Of a stretch of 25,896 nt of DNA, positions 6,766 to 15,104 are shown one piece after another. Source of the stretch: Candidatus Moranbacteria bacterium CG_4_9_14_3_um_filter_45_14 (GTDB taxonomy: Bacteria > Patescibacteriota > Minisyncoccia > Moranbacterales > UBA1568); assembly GCA_002790675.1 (NCBI GenBank), contig PFVP01000053.1:1-25896 (forward strand), in the 5' to 3' direction. Positions within the stretch are counted from its first letter, which is position 1, and each line of letters starts with the position of its first letter. The notes under the pieces were generated by a model, which ran no database searches, had not been told where the DNA came from, and was given only the letters and a program-made list of their open reading frames with translations. The position numbers were made by a program, and so were the translations under genes.

Positions 6766-9700
6766 CTACAAGTCTGTCACGCGTCGTACTTCGTCAAGAG
6801 TGGTGTTCCCCTCAAGCACCGAGAGGATGCCATCTTGGGTCAGCGTAATCATTCCGAGCCCGATAGCCTTTTCTTCAATCTCGCTTGTGAGTGCCCCTTG
6901 TGCGATAAGCGCTGAGATGTCTTTGTTTATGAGAAGCGTCTCGGTAATTGCCAGCTGTCCTAAGAAACCAGTACCGCCACAAGAAGGACAACCGCTCGTG
7001 TGAGGGAGCGTGATGTTTTTCAGGAGAGTCGTCTGTTCTTTTGACGATGGCATCGAACCCAGTGTTTTTTCGATGACTTCTTTCTCTTCCTCTGTCGGTG
7101 GCAGGAGTTTCTTGCAGTACTCGCAGACTTTCCGAACCAAGCGTTGTGCCATAAAAAGATTTCCGGTATTGGCGATGTCATCATTGCTCACTCCCATAGC
7201 GTTCAGGCGGGAGATGACCCCGGAGGCTGAATTGGTATGGAGCGTTGAAAGAACGAGGTGTCCGGTACTGGCCGCTTGGATGGCCATTTTTGCGGTTTCA
7301 TCATCACGAATTTCCCCGATCATCAGGATATTCGGATTCTGACGTACGAGAGAACGCAGTGCGGTCGCAAACGTATAGTTTTCACTTTCCTTTATCTGTG
7401 TCTGGAGGATGCCCGGGATCCGGTACTCTATCGGATCTTCGACGGTGATAATCTTCACCTCGGGTGTATTGAGCTTTGAGAGGATGCTGTAGAGCGTTGT
7501 CGTTTTCCCCGAGCCGGTCGGTCCGGTATTCAGAATGATGCCGTGCGGTTTGCTGATAGCCGTATAGATATTCTTGAGACTTTGTTTGCGGATGTGGAGC
7601 AAATCGAGATCGAGTTTGATGATGGACTGGTTCAAGAGCCGCATCACGATCGTTTCTCCGAAACCGCCAAGAATGATAGAAAGCCGGATGTCTACCTTCT
7701 TCGTCTTATCGGGGAGTCCTTTCTCAAGCGTGAGAGAGAAGCGTCCATCGACCGTCCCAGAACGTTCGCCTGATCTGAGTCCGGCGGCAAGTTTGATTTC
7801 CGCGACAAGGACAGGATAGTCGGTGAGAGGGAGCGTAGCGGCCGTTTGGAGAATACCGTCGATACGGAAACGGACATCCGCTGTATCTCCCGTAGGCTCG
7901 ATGTGGATATCCGTGGCCTTCATTAGGATGGCTCCAGCGAAGAGTGTAGGGATACGCAGTTGAGAGTTGATCGTTTTTATATATTTGGCGAAAGCTTTGA
8001 GAGAGGCGGTTTCTTTTTTTGCTTCTTCGAAGATCTCCTCGGTGATATAGGTGGAACGAGAAAGCTCGCTCGGCATCAGTTCGGCATAGAGAGTACGAAG
8101 TGACTCTGCCTGATCCGTGACCCTCCATACTTCATCCAGCGTTGTTATTCCATCGAGCGCTTTGAGTATCCCGTCTTGTGTCATTGTCACCATTCCATTC
8201 TCCAGGGCGACTCGGAGGATTTCCTGTTCGGTACCCATATTGTTTATGATTTCTGTCATATTTTCTGTCATCGTCAGAACCTCAAAGATACCTGTCCGTC
8301 CGTGGTAGCCGGTGAAATGACATTTCGCGCAACCCACCGATTTATAGAGCGCCGTCACTTCTTGCGGGAGGGAAATTTTCGCTTTCGGAGAAATGATAGT
8401 GATGAGTTTGAGAATAGAGTCGATGGTTTCGTGTGCCGGCTCATAGGACTCTTTGCAGTGTTCACACAGGACACGCACCAGACGTTGCCCGATAAGAACA
8501 TTAAGTGAAGCAGAAAGGATCGATGGCTTCACTCCGAGTTCCATAAAACGAGGAATGGCGGCAGCAGCACTGTTGGCATGCACTGTCGAAAATACCAAGT
8601 GGCCGGTCAGTGCGGCATTGGCAGTGATGTCGGCCGTTTCATCATCACGAATTTCTCCAACCAAGATGATGTCGGGATCCTGACGGACAACTGCCCGGAG
8701 CGCCGTTGCAAACGTGTAGTCTTTGTTCTTGGAAACTTCTGTTTGAACGATGCCTGGGATCGTATATTCGATCGGGTCTTCGATGGTGATGACTTTTATA
8801 TCAGGTTGGTTGATATGATTGAGGAGGGTATAGAGCGTCGTCGTTTTTCCGGAACCGGTCGGCCCGGTATTCAATATGAGGCCGTTTGGTTTGGTGATCT
8901 GTTTCGTCACTTCTTCATAGGCGAGACCGCGGAGACCGAGAGCAGTCACATCGACGATGACATCATCTCCTGAGAGGAGACGCATATTGATGTTTTCACC
9001 GAATTTTCCAGGGATGCTATTGACACGGACGTCGATGCGTTTGTCCTCGAGATTCACGAAAAAATGTCCGTCTTGAGCCACTTTTCGTACATTCAATCGC
9101 ATTTTCGCAACCATCTTGATACGCGAAAGCATCAGGTGGTACCGCTCCAATGGGAGATTGCCTATTTCCTGTAGAACGCCATCGATACGGTAACGGAGGC
9201 GAACAAAATCTTCTGCTGGCTCGAGATGGACATCACTCGAACGGAGTTTTCTCGCACCGGCAAGGATGATTTCCATCGCCCGTGAGGTATTGGCAGTATG
9301 GATGCTTTTCAGCGAGATGAGTTCTCCGAAATCTTTTTCGAATTTCTCCAAATCGGCATCTCTGAGGGAAACGCGGACGAGGTCGAGATTGTCAATGAAG
9401 GTACGTTTGGAATATGCTTTCCATGCGTGGTCGAGCGATGGTTTTGAAGCGATGAAAATTTCTTTCTGCCACCCGTGTTCATCGGAAAAATTTTTGATAT
9501 AGCGCAATGTTTCTGTGTCGGCAGGATCGAGAATAGCGAAACGGGCACGAGTATTCTGTTTGTTGAACAAGACGAAATTGAATTGTATCGCGTCTGCTTC
9601 CGGAACGAGGATGACGTCTTCGGTGCTGAGAGGGAAAACGTGCAGGTCGGCATAGGGGAACCCGTTTGCACTTGCTAATCGAGCTGCCTCCTCTTCGATC

Positions 9701-9789
9701 GAAACATCGCGCATTTTTTTCAGAATCGATTGGGATTGTTCATCCTTTTCGGAATGAGAAGGTGTATCTTTGTGAATGACGTTTGTCAT
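6766..9789 (-). CDS. pilB: Tandem double PilB/GspE-type ATPase of the type IV pilus or type II secretion family
   Basis: A 1007-aa protein, nearly twice the usual PilB length, because it holds two complete motor units. Residues 30-145 resemble a degenerate GspE/MshE N-terminal domain. Unit 1: N2 about 165-285, Walker A GPTGSGKTT (K315), Asp box EDPIEY (E337), Walker B LVGEIRD (E379), His box (H397, H404) and a four-cysteine zinc site (C442, C445, C487, C490). Unit 2: N2 about 600-725, Walker A (K762), Asp box (E784), Walker B MIGEIRD (E826), H844 and H851, and cysteines C889, C892, C934, C937. No key residue is missing in either. The family powers pilin polymerisation as a hexamer at the inner membrane. 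No other pilus gene is in the window. It has its own promoter upstream; the ATG at 9789 is preceded by ACACT. Confidence 0.93.
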   Translation of the reverse strand: MTNVIHKDTPSHSEKDEQSQSILKKMRDVSIEEEAARLASANGFPYADLHVFPLSTEDVILVPEADAIQFNFVLFNKQNTRARFAILDPADTETLRYIKNFSDEHGWQKEIFIASKPSLDHAWKAYSKRTFIDNLDLVRVSLRDADLEKFEKDFGELISLKSIHTANTSRAMEIILAGARKLRSSDVHLEPAEDFVRLRYRIDGVLQEIGNLPLERYHLMLSRIKMVAKMRLNVRKVAQDGHFFVNLEDKRIDVRVNSIPGKFGENINMRLLSGDDVIVDVTALGLRGLAYEEVTKQITKPNGLILNTGPTGSGKTTTLYTLLNHINQPDIKVITIEDPIEYTIPGIVQTEVSKNKDYTFATALRAVVRQDPDIILVGEIRDDETADITANAALTGHLVFSTVHANSAAAAIPRFMELGVKPSILSASLNVLIGQRLVRVLCEHCKESYEPAHETIDSILKLITIISPKAKISLPQEVTALYKSVGCAKCHFTGYHGRTGIFEVLTMTENMTEIINNMGTEQEILRVALENGMVTMTQDGILKALDGITTLDEVWRVTDQAESLRTLYAELMPSELSRSTYITEEIFEEAKKETASLKAFAKYIKTINSQLRIPTLFAGAILMKATDIHIEPTGDTADVRFRIDGILQTAATLPLTDYPVLVAEIKLAAGLRSGERSGTVDGRFSLTLEKGLPDKTKKVDIRLSIILGGFGETIVMRLLNQSIIKLDLDLLHIRKQSLKNIYTAISKPHGIILNTGPTGSGKTTTLYSILSKLNTPEVKIITVEDPIEYRIPGILQTQIKESENYTFATALRSLVRQNPNILMIGEIRDDETAKMAIQAASTGHLVLSTLHTNSASGVISRLNAMGVSNDDIANTGNLFMAQRLVRKVCEYCKKLLPPTEEEKEVIEKTLGSMPSSKEQTTLLKNITLPHTSGCPSCGGTGFLGQLAITETLLINKDISALIAQGALTSEIEEKAIGLGMITLTQDGILSVLEGNTTLDEVRRVTDL

Positions 9790-9840
9790 AGTGTTTGTTT
9801 TTTGTATTCAGTACGCTCCCATCTCGAATCTATCATTGTC

Positions 9841-9870
9841 ATTGTACCTCAAAAATGGATAGAAAAGCAA
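9841..9870 (-). promoter_or_regulatory. Probable promoter of the tandem pilus ATPase gene
   Basis: On the minus strand TTGCTT (9870-9865), an 18-base spacer and TACAAT (9846-9841) lie about 50 bases before the ATG at 9789. The -35 overlaps the T-run of the terminator of the upstream DHH gene, a compact arrangement. Confidence 0.45.
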
Positions 9871-9895
9871 AAAATCCTCCCGAAAAGTGAGAGGA
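9869..9895 (-). terminator. Intrinsic terminator of the DHH gene
   Basis: On the minus strand TCCTCTC and GGGAGGA form a seven-pair stem (one G-T) around a seven-base loop, followed directly by six T. It lies 20 bases after the DHH stop codon. Confidence 0.7.
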
Positions 9896-9914
9896 GAATA
9901 TGAGCTTTTTCTAT

Positions 9915-11069
9915 CTACAGATTTTCCGTGTGGACAATCGTATCCTGTAAGCGATTGATGATGATGTCGCCTGCCTCTTCTGGGGCAGTGACGGAAAGAG
10001 TGAAGGAAAATGTATCGCCTTGGAGTGTCCCTTCCTTGAATTGTTTGGCGAAAAGGGTTAGAGCCTCGTTCGGATGCGCTTTGACGACACCGCGTACCAA
10101 GACATTCGTTTCCAGATGCAGAACCATATAGAGTTGGGCGCTTGAGTAATTGCTTTTGATTTTCTCCAATACATCGGGCAGATCCTCCACGCGGGCGCGT
10201 GATTGGACGAGGTCTTCGATTGTGACGAAAGCCCAGATGAGTTTCAATTCCTCGTTCCATTTCACCTGCGCCATCACCCGTCCCCAGAGCTTGAGGAGGT
10301 GGAGTGGTTGGGTCTTGTAGAGGAAGCGGATGATTTTCTGTTGATCAGCTCCTTTGTCCATCAATCGTGAGGCGAGCTTGAGCGCTTTTGGCGTGGTGTT
10401 GCGTCTTTGGAAACTCTCCGTGGCGGAAATGATACCAGTGAGGAGGCTTTCGTTGACGGCTTCCGTGAAGAATTTCGAGTCGGCGGATTCTAGTGTTTCA
10501 GCGAGAATCTCAGCATTGGAAGAAGCGGTGATGTCGACGAGATTTATCTGACCAAACAGTTCATTCTCAGGATGGTTATCGATATTGACGATGGGGATTT
10601 CATAAAAAATATCCGGATTTTCCTCATAGATTTTCCCCAAGTGTTCTTTGTCTGGGCTCCCTATGACGATGGCGAGATCGAATTTGAATTTGGCCGGAAT
10701 GAAAGAGAAGTCTCGCGGATCGATGGAACCGTTTTCCGGCGTGAGATAGATGCGGATTTCGTTAGTAGCATTTTCCGTCCGGACACCGAGTATTTTGTTG
10801 CGCGATGTGTTGAAGGCAAGGACGAAGTCTCTCGCTCCAGCAATGGAAGTGATGATATTCTCCGGTTGTTCGAGGAAAGAAAGCATGTCTTTGTGAATGT
10901 CGATATGTTCGCTCGCCAGAGTCGCCACCTTTCCGTTGTTTTTGAGAAAAAGAGTCAGAGCGAAGGCACTCGCCAGTGCATCACGGCTTGGATAAGAAGA
11001 GAGAATGATGAGAGGGGAAACAGTTTTTTTCAAGAGGTCTTGAAATTGTTGAGAAAGGGTGAGTGACAT
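9915..11069 (-). CDS. DHH-family phosphoesterase-like protein with degenerate first motif
   Basis: A 384-aa protein of the DHH superfamily (NrnA/MgpA-like nanoRNases and relatives). The frame opens 76 codons earlier, but the conserved part begins at MSLTLSQQFQDLLKKT (ATG at 11069), which follows a promoter and has T at -1. Motif II (FDLAIVIGSPD, D131/D140) and motif III (VNIDNHPEN, D164-N-H166) are present, as is the downstream NLVDITASSNAEILAETL. Motif I, normally H-x-x-P-D-x-D-A with metal ligands, reads LSSYPSRDALAS: the His and first Asp are replaced by Ser and only D30 remains. The C-terminal half contains a DHHA1-like region. The fold is clear; nuclease activity is doubtful. It is divergent from tsaE and followed by a terminator. 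Confidence 0.75.
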   Translation of the reverse strand: MSLTLSQQFQDLLKKTVSPLIILSSYPSRDALASAFALTLFLKNNGKVATLASEHIDIHKDMLSFLEQPENIITSIAGARDFVLAFNTSRNKILGVRTENATNEIRIYLTPENGSIDPRDFSFIPAKFKFDLAIVIGSPDKEHLGKIYEENPDIFYEIPIVNIDNHPENELFGQINLVDITASSNAEILAETLESADSKFFTEAVNESLLTGIISATESFQRRNTTPKALKLASRLMDKGADQQKIIRFLYKTQPLHLLKLWGRVMAQVKWNEELKLIWAFVTIEDLVQSRARVEDLPDVLEKIKSNYSSAQLYMVLHLETNVLVRGVVKAHPNEALTLFAKQFKEGTLQGDTFSFTLSVTAPEEAGDIIINRLQDTIVHTENL

Positions 11070-11102
11070 AGTATGTATGAAATGAATCCGACCCAAGACC
11101 GG

Positions 11103-11118
11103 TCCGCTTATCAGCGGA
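11103..11118 (-). other. Hairpin in the 5' leader of the DHH gene
   Basis: TCCGCT-GATA-AGCGGA (minus strand) is a perfect six-pair hairpin with a four-base loop, about 10-25 nt into the predicted leader. No T-run follows, so it is not a terminator. It may be a structural leader element or another small palindromic repeat. Confidence 0.45.
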
Positions 11119-11133
11119 AAAGATTGATAGTCC

Positions 11134-11162
11134 ACCGTAGCAAAGAAAAAGGGAGCTGTCAA
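11134..11162 (-). promoter_or_regulatory. Promoter of the DHH gene
   Basis: On the minus strand a perfect TTGACA (11162-11157), a 17-base spacer and TACGGT (11139-11134) preceded by TGC, an extended -10. The predicted leader is about 58 nt and contains a hairpin. It is back to back with the tsaE promoter, the two -35 boxes being about 12 bases apart. Confidence 0.6.
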
Positions 11163-11174
11163 ATAAGTCTCTTC

Positions 11175-11203
11175 TTGTGAAATAGCTTTTTTTCCCCTAA
11201 GAT
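11175..11203 (+). promoter_or_regulatory. Promoter of tsaE, implying a leaderless transcript
   Basis: TTGTGA (11175-11180), a 17-base spacer and TAAGAT (11198-11203). Transcription would begin at about 11209-11212, while the ATG is at 11213, so the mRNA would have essentially no 5' leader. This agrees with the absence of a ribosome binding site. Confidence 0.55.
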
Positions 11204-11212
11204 AAAGGCAGT

Positions 11213-11686
11213 ATGGAAAAACAATACACAACATATTCAGCCGAAGAAACGAGAAGCCTCGGGAAAAAATTGGCACGAGAAATCGTACCAGGAACACTCC
11301 TTTGTCTCCAAGGCGATCTGGGGGCAGGCAAGACGACGTTTACCCAAGGACTTTTGGAAGGGCTGGGCGCAGAGAAACCATTTGTCAGTCCGACGTTCGT
11401 CATTATGAAACAATATGACCTGCCTACACGGCAGACAGGCCTGCCTACACGGCAGACAGGCCTATCAAAACCTGTGGGTGGCATCGAGCGCATTTACCAC
11501 GTCGATGCCTATCGTGTGGAAAGCAAAGACTTCGAAACGATTGGATTTTCTGAATGGTGTGAAAACGAAAAAGGCATCGTCATTCTCGAATGGCCTGAGC
11601 GTGTTTCAGAACTTCTCCCAGAAAAACGAACAGAAATATTTTTCAAGAGTATCAGCGAAAACGAACGAGAAATTCTTTTTCAATAA
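11213..11686 (+). CDS. tsaE: tRNA threonylcarbamoyladenosine biosynthesis ATPase TsaE
   Basis: A 157-aa TsaE (YjeE) ATPase, partner of TsaB/TsaD in making t6A37 in tRNAs that read ANN codons. Walker A is LQGDLGAGKTTFTQG (K40); FVSPTFVIM, IYHVDAYRV (H96, D98) and VILEWPERV (E126, W127) are the family's other blocks. Between the beta-strand FVIMKQYD and IYHVDAYR, residues 70-84 are an unusual insertion, LPTRQTG twice in a row, encoded by a perfect 21-base tandem repeat; the usual loop here is only a few residues. The insertion lies outside the active-site motifs, so the protein may well work. The other t6A genes are not in the window. The gene is divergent from the DHH gene and predicted to be leaderless. 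Confidence 0.93.
   Translation: MEKQYTTYSAEETRSLGKKLAREIVPGTLLCLQGDLGAGKTTFTQGLLEGLGAEKPFVSPTFVIMKQYDLPTRQTGLPTRQTGLSKPVGGIERIYHVDAYRVESKDFETIGFSEWCENEKGIVILEWPERVSELLPEKRTEIFFKSISENEREILFQ
11420..11461 (+). repeat. Perfect 21-base tandem repeat inserted in frame in tsaE
   Basis: Two identical 21-base units (11420-11440 and 11441-11461), each CTGCC-TACAC-GGCAG plus ACAGGC, encode LPTRQTG twice. Each unit contains an imperfect palindrome; on the reverse strand it reads CCTGTCTGCC-GTGT-AGGCAGG, the same family as the palindromes at 6472 and 24005. The repeat length is a multiple of three, which keeps the frame open. Confidence 0.85.
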
Positions 11687-11776
11687 GCATTACGTAATAA
11701 GTTGCGTAATAAAAACATGTAATCCTCGTGTGATTGTAAATAATAGGAATATCACTTTTTTCTGTCAAAAACTCGC

Positions 11777-11805
11777 TGTACAAAGGGATTTTTTTGTGGG
11801 AGAAT
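11777..11805 (+). promoter_or_regulatory. Weak candidate promoter of the restriction-modification gene
   Basis: TGTACA (11777-11782), a 17-base spacer and GAGAAT (11800-11805) preceded by TGG, an extended -10. Each box matches consensus at four of six positions. The start would be near 11812, about 20 bases before the ATG at 11831. The remainder of the 144-base gap after tsaE holds no gene; a CGTAAT-type hairpin at 11690-11710 lacks a T-run. Confidence 0.3.
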
Positions 11806-11830
11806 AGAGGAGAAATCTTGTTTTATATTT

Positions 11831-14800
11831 ATGACTACATCCATTGAGCAGTATATTTCGAAAGTAATGCAATCGTTTGCGACCGGACAAGCTCGCGAAC
11901 ATGCACACAGGCCAGCATTCCATGACCTTATAAGTGGATTTGACCCGACGCTTACTGTATTGAACGATCCGGCACGGAGTGAACATGGAAATCCAGACTT
12001 TGTTTTTCTTCGTGGAGATCTCACGGCAGGCTATGCTGAGACAAAAGATGTCGGCACAGACCTTGATAAAACAGAGAAGAGTGACCAGCTCAAACGCTAC
12101 TTCGGATACTCGAATCTAATCTTGACGGATTATTTGGAATTTCGTTTTTATCGAAACGGTGAACGATATGGAGAAGCAATTGCTATTGGAATCTTGAGCG
12201 GAGGTGTTGTTGTACCAAAATCCGAGAATTACGAACTTCTCGAACGGACAATCAAAGATTTTGTTTGTTCAAAGCCAGAAAAAATCCGTGGTGGGGAGCG
12301 ACTTGCAAAGATTATGGGAGGAAAAGCTCGACGTATCCGAGAGAATGTTTCGAGGTATCTCTTGGAAGAATCAGAGAAAAGCGGAGAGCTTCGAAATGTA
12401 TATGAAGTTATGAAGAAACTTCTTGTACATGATCTTTCACCAGAAGCATTTGCTGATATGTATGCACAAACACTTGTCTATGGGCTTTTTGTTGCACGAT
12501 ATCACGATGACACCCCTGATACATTTACACGTCAGGAAGCACGCGACCTTGTTCCAGCATCCAATCCGCTTCTTCGACACTTTTTCGACCATATTGCAGG
12601 TGCAAACTTTGATAAGCGCCTCGGATATATTGTCGATGAACTTTGTGAAGTTTTTGCTGTTGCTGATGTGCAAAAGATTATGGCACAGTACTATAGTAAA
12701 ATGACGCTTTGGGGTGAAACAAAAGAATCGCCAGACCCAGTCATTCATTTCTATGAGGATTTCCTGAAGGAATATGATTCAGAACAGAGAGTGAAACTTG
12801 GTGCATTCTACACTCCGCTTCCGGTTGTGCGATTTATCGTGCGTTCGATTGATATGATTCTCAAGCGAGACTTCGGCCTTGTAGATGGACTTGCAGACAC
12901 GTCGCGAATTGAGACGCAGGTGACAACACAAGGGAAGAAACGCAAAGAATCTATTCATCGAGTGCAGATACTTGATCCGGCTGTCGGAACAGGAACGTTT
13001 CTCAATGAGACGATACGATTCATTCATAAGAGCTTCGAAGGTCAAGGAGGACGATGGGCGAGTTATGTCGATGATGATCTCCTTCCGCGTCTACACGGCT
13101 TCGAACTTATGATGGCGCCATATACCATCGCACACCTCAAGCTTGGGATGACACTTCGTGATATGGGGTATGAAAAGTTTTCTCGTCGTCTCGGAGTCTA
13201 TCTCACGAATTCACTCGAAAAAGGGATGAGTCTTGATGGTACACTCTTCGAATCTCTGGGATTTATGCACAGTATTACCGAAGAGGCACGCGAAGCCTCA
13301 AAAATCAAACACGAGAAGCCAATTATGGTTGTTTTGGGCAATCCGCCATACTCAGGAGAATCGAGTAATGCGTTTTATACAAATCATGATGTATACAAGG
13401 TAGAACCAGGAGGTAAAGAAAAACTCAAAGAAAGAAATAGCAAGTGGCTCAATGATGATTATGTGAAATTTATTCGTTTCGCCGAAAGTATGATTGAGAA
13501 GAACGGAGAAGGACTCGTTGGTATGATTACATCGCATGGCTACATCGACAACCCTACTTTTCGTGGTATGCGTTGGCACTTACGAAAAACATTCGATACT
13601 CTTTACGTACTTGATCTCCATGGAAATTCAAATAAAAAGGAAGTGGCACTAGATGGTAGTAAGGATGAAAATATCTTTGATATTAAAACGGGCGTTGCTA
13701 TTATCTTTGGTGTGAAAAAACGAAGTGTTGGCAAGGCAAAGAAAGTGCTAGCAACTATTTATCGAGCCGATATTTATGGTACAAGAAAAGCAAAATACGA
13801 GGCACTTGCGAAAGGAAGCATTGAAAACTTGCAATGGAGCAATCTTCTGGATGATGCTGATATTTGGAAGGTAGAGGGAGAAGGGAAGGAAGAATACTTC
13901 GAGGGGTTTTCTATTGTGGAAGTTTTTTTAAAAAGTTCTATTGGGATGCAATCACATCGTGACAATATGGTCATAGATTTTGATAAGAATAATCTTATTA
14001 AAAAATTCGAGAAAGTGTTTTCTCAAGAAAATTATTCTGATATCATTGCAAAGTATCAAGTAGTTGAATCAAAGACTTGGAACTTAGAGCAAGCAATTAA
14101 AAAAGAGTTGTTCTCTGTTGAAAAAATTAGAGAAGTACAATATAGGCCATTTGATGTTCGATATATTTATTATAGCGATGCATTTGTAGATAGAACGAGA
14201 AAAAAATTAGCTGGGATAATTACCATCCAGAATCCTGCGATTATCTTTTCAAAAAGTGTAAAAGTTAATTGGAATCACATATATATCACAAGCAATATCC
14301 CGAATGCTATTTCGGTAGACATTAATGGTTCATATTTTTGTCCTCTCTATTTTTACCACGAAGATGGAACGAAAATTGCGAATCTTAATCCGGAAATTGT
14401 CGAGAAAATAGAGGCGAGCGTTTCTGGGGAGGTAACACCAGAAGATATCCTTGATTACATCTATGCTGTACTTCATTCACCAAAATATCGAGAGACGTAC
14501 AAGGAATTTCTCAAGATAGATTTTCCTCGCGTACCATATCCTAGGAACAATGAATCATTTCGTGCACTTATCAGTTACGGGTGTGAACTCCGCGGGTTAC
14601 ACCTTATGGAGTCGCCAAAACTTCGTGATTTTATTACGACGTTTCCTGAAAGCGGATCAAATATTGTAGAGAAAGTAAAATACGTAGATGGGAAGGTTTT
14701 TATAAACGAAACCCAGTATTTCGGTAACGTCTCTGAAATAGCTTGGAGTTTCTACATTGGCGGATACCAGCCAGCACAAAAGTGGTTGAAAGACCGCAAA

Positions 14801-14923
14801 GGGCGTACACTCTCAAATCAGGATCTCGAGTACTACCAGAAAATTATCGTTGCACTTACAGAGACAGAGAGAATAATGAAAAAGATTGATGAGACTCCAT
14901 TTTTTCTTGGAGAAAAGAAATAG
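11831..14923 (+). CDS. Single-chain restriction-modification protein, Type ISP/IIG-like adenine methyltransferase with N-terminal nuclease
   Basis: A 1030-aa protein. Residues about 45-110 carry a PD-(D/E)xK nuclease pattern: NPDFVFLR (D56) then AETK (E70, K72), followed by DQLKRYFGYSNLILTDYLEFRFY. A helical connector leads to a gamma-class N6-adenine methyltransferase with motif I ILDPAVGTGTFL (D382-P-A-V-G) and motif IV GNPPYSG (N504-P-P-Y). From about 770 the sequence YRPFDVRYIYYSDAFVDRTRK and the end (YIYAVLHSPKYRETYKEFL, FPRVPYP) match the Type ISP target-recognition C-terminus. True Type ISP enzymes such as LlaGI also have a helicase between nuclease and methyltransferase; none is seen here, so the layout is closer to Type IIG. 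It would methylate and cut DNA at its own site, guarding against foreign DNA. The A/T-richer C-terminal third suggests a transferred gene. Confidence 0.88.
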   Translation: MTTSIEQYISKVMQSFATGQAREHAHRPAFHDLISGFDPTLTVLNDPARSEHGNPDFVFLRGDLTAGYAETKDVGTDLDKTEKSDQLKRYFGYSNLILTDYLEFRFYRNGERYGEAIAIGILSGGVVVPKSENYELLERTIKDFVCSKPEKIRGGERLAKIMGGKARRIRENVSRYLLEESEKSGELRNVYEVMKKLLVHDLSPEAFADMYAQTLVYGLFVARYHDDTPDTFTRQEARDLVPASNPLLRHFFDHIAGANFDKRLGYIVDELCEVFAVADVQKIMAQYYSKMTLWGETKESPDPVIHFYEDFLKEYDSEQRVKLGAFYTPLPVVRFIVRSIDMILKRDFGLVDGLADTSRIETQVTTQGKKRKESIHRVQILDPAVGTGTFLNETIRFIHKSFEGQGGRWASYVDDDLLPRLHGFELMMAPYTIAHLKLGMTLRDMGYEKFSRRLGVYLTNSLEKGMSLDGTLFESLGFMHSITEEAREASKIKHEKPIMVVLGNPPYSGESSNAFYTNHDVYKVEPGGKEKLKERNSKWLNDDYVKFIRFAESMIEKNGEGLVGMITSHGYIDNPTFRGMRWHLRKTFDTLYVLDLHGNSNKKEVALDGSKDENIFDIKTGVAIIFGVKKRSVGKAKKVLATIYRADIYGTRKAKYEALAKGSIENLQWSNLLDDADIWKVEGEGKEEYFEGFSIVEVFLKSSIGMQSHRDNMVIDFDKNNLIKKFEKVFSQENYSDIIAKYQVVESKTWNLEQAIKKELFSVEKIREVQYRPFDVRYIYYSDAFVDRTRKKLAGIITIQNPAIIFSKSVKVNWNHIYITSNIPNAISVDINGSYFCPLYFYHEDGTKIANLNPEIVEKIEASVSGEVTPEDILDYIYAVLHSPKYRETYKEFLKIDFPRVPYPRNNESFRALISYGCELRGLHLMESPKLRDFITTFPESGSNIVEKVKYVDGKVFINETQYFGNVSEIAWSFYIGGYQPAQKWLKDRKGRTLSNQDLEYYQKIIVALTETERIMKKIDETPFFLGEKK

Positions 14924-14986
14924 ATATAGAGCAGGTACAATTTTGGTATAGGTATGCTTATTCTGAACTACAAACAAGGTAAAACA

Positions 14987-15008
14987 AGGATTTTCTCGAA
15001 AAAATCCT
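14987..15008. other. Hairpin between the restriction-modification gene and the ATPase gene
   Basis: AGGATTTT (14987-14994) and AAAATCCT (15001-15008) form an eight-pair stem around a six-base loop. No T-run follows on plus, so it is a poor terminator. It lies about 45 bases upstream of the ATPase promoter and may be a weak terminator or protein site. Confidence 0.35.
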
Positions 15009-15054
15009 AGTATAAGGCAAAATAAAGCAGAATTTCGATACTTGTAAATTCTAA

Positions 15055-15083
15055 TTGACAAGGTAGTATATTTCTTGTAAACT
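15055..15083 (+). promoter_or_regulatory. Promoter of the AAA ATPase gene
   Basis: A perfect TTGACA (15055-15060), a 17-base spacer and TAAACT (15078-15083). The predicted leader is about 15 nt before the ATG at 15105. The ATPase is therefore probably transcribed separately from the restriction-modification gene, and polA, 9 bases after the ATPase, may share this promoter. Confidence 0.6.
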
Positions 15084-15104
15084 AGGATTACTAAGAAAAA
15101 AAGT

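Noticed and set aside
11420..11461. The tandem repeat in tsaE as part of a CRISPR array
   Set aside because: The two units are directly adjacent with no spacer, lie in a coding frame, and there are only two.
13352..13579. Minus-strand frames within the restriction-modification gene and polA
   Set aside because: All are antisense to strongly conserved motifs and show no family resemblance.
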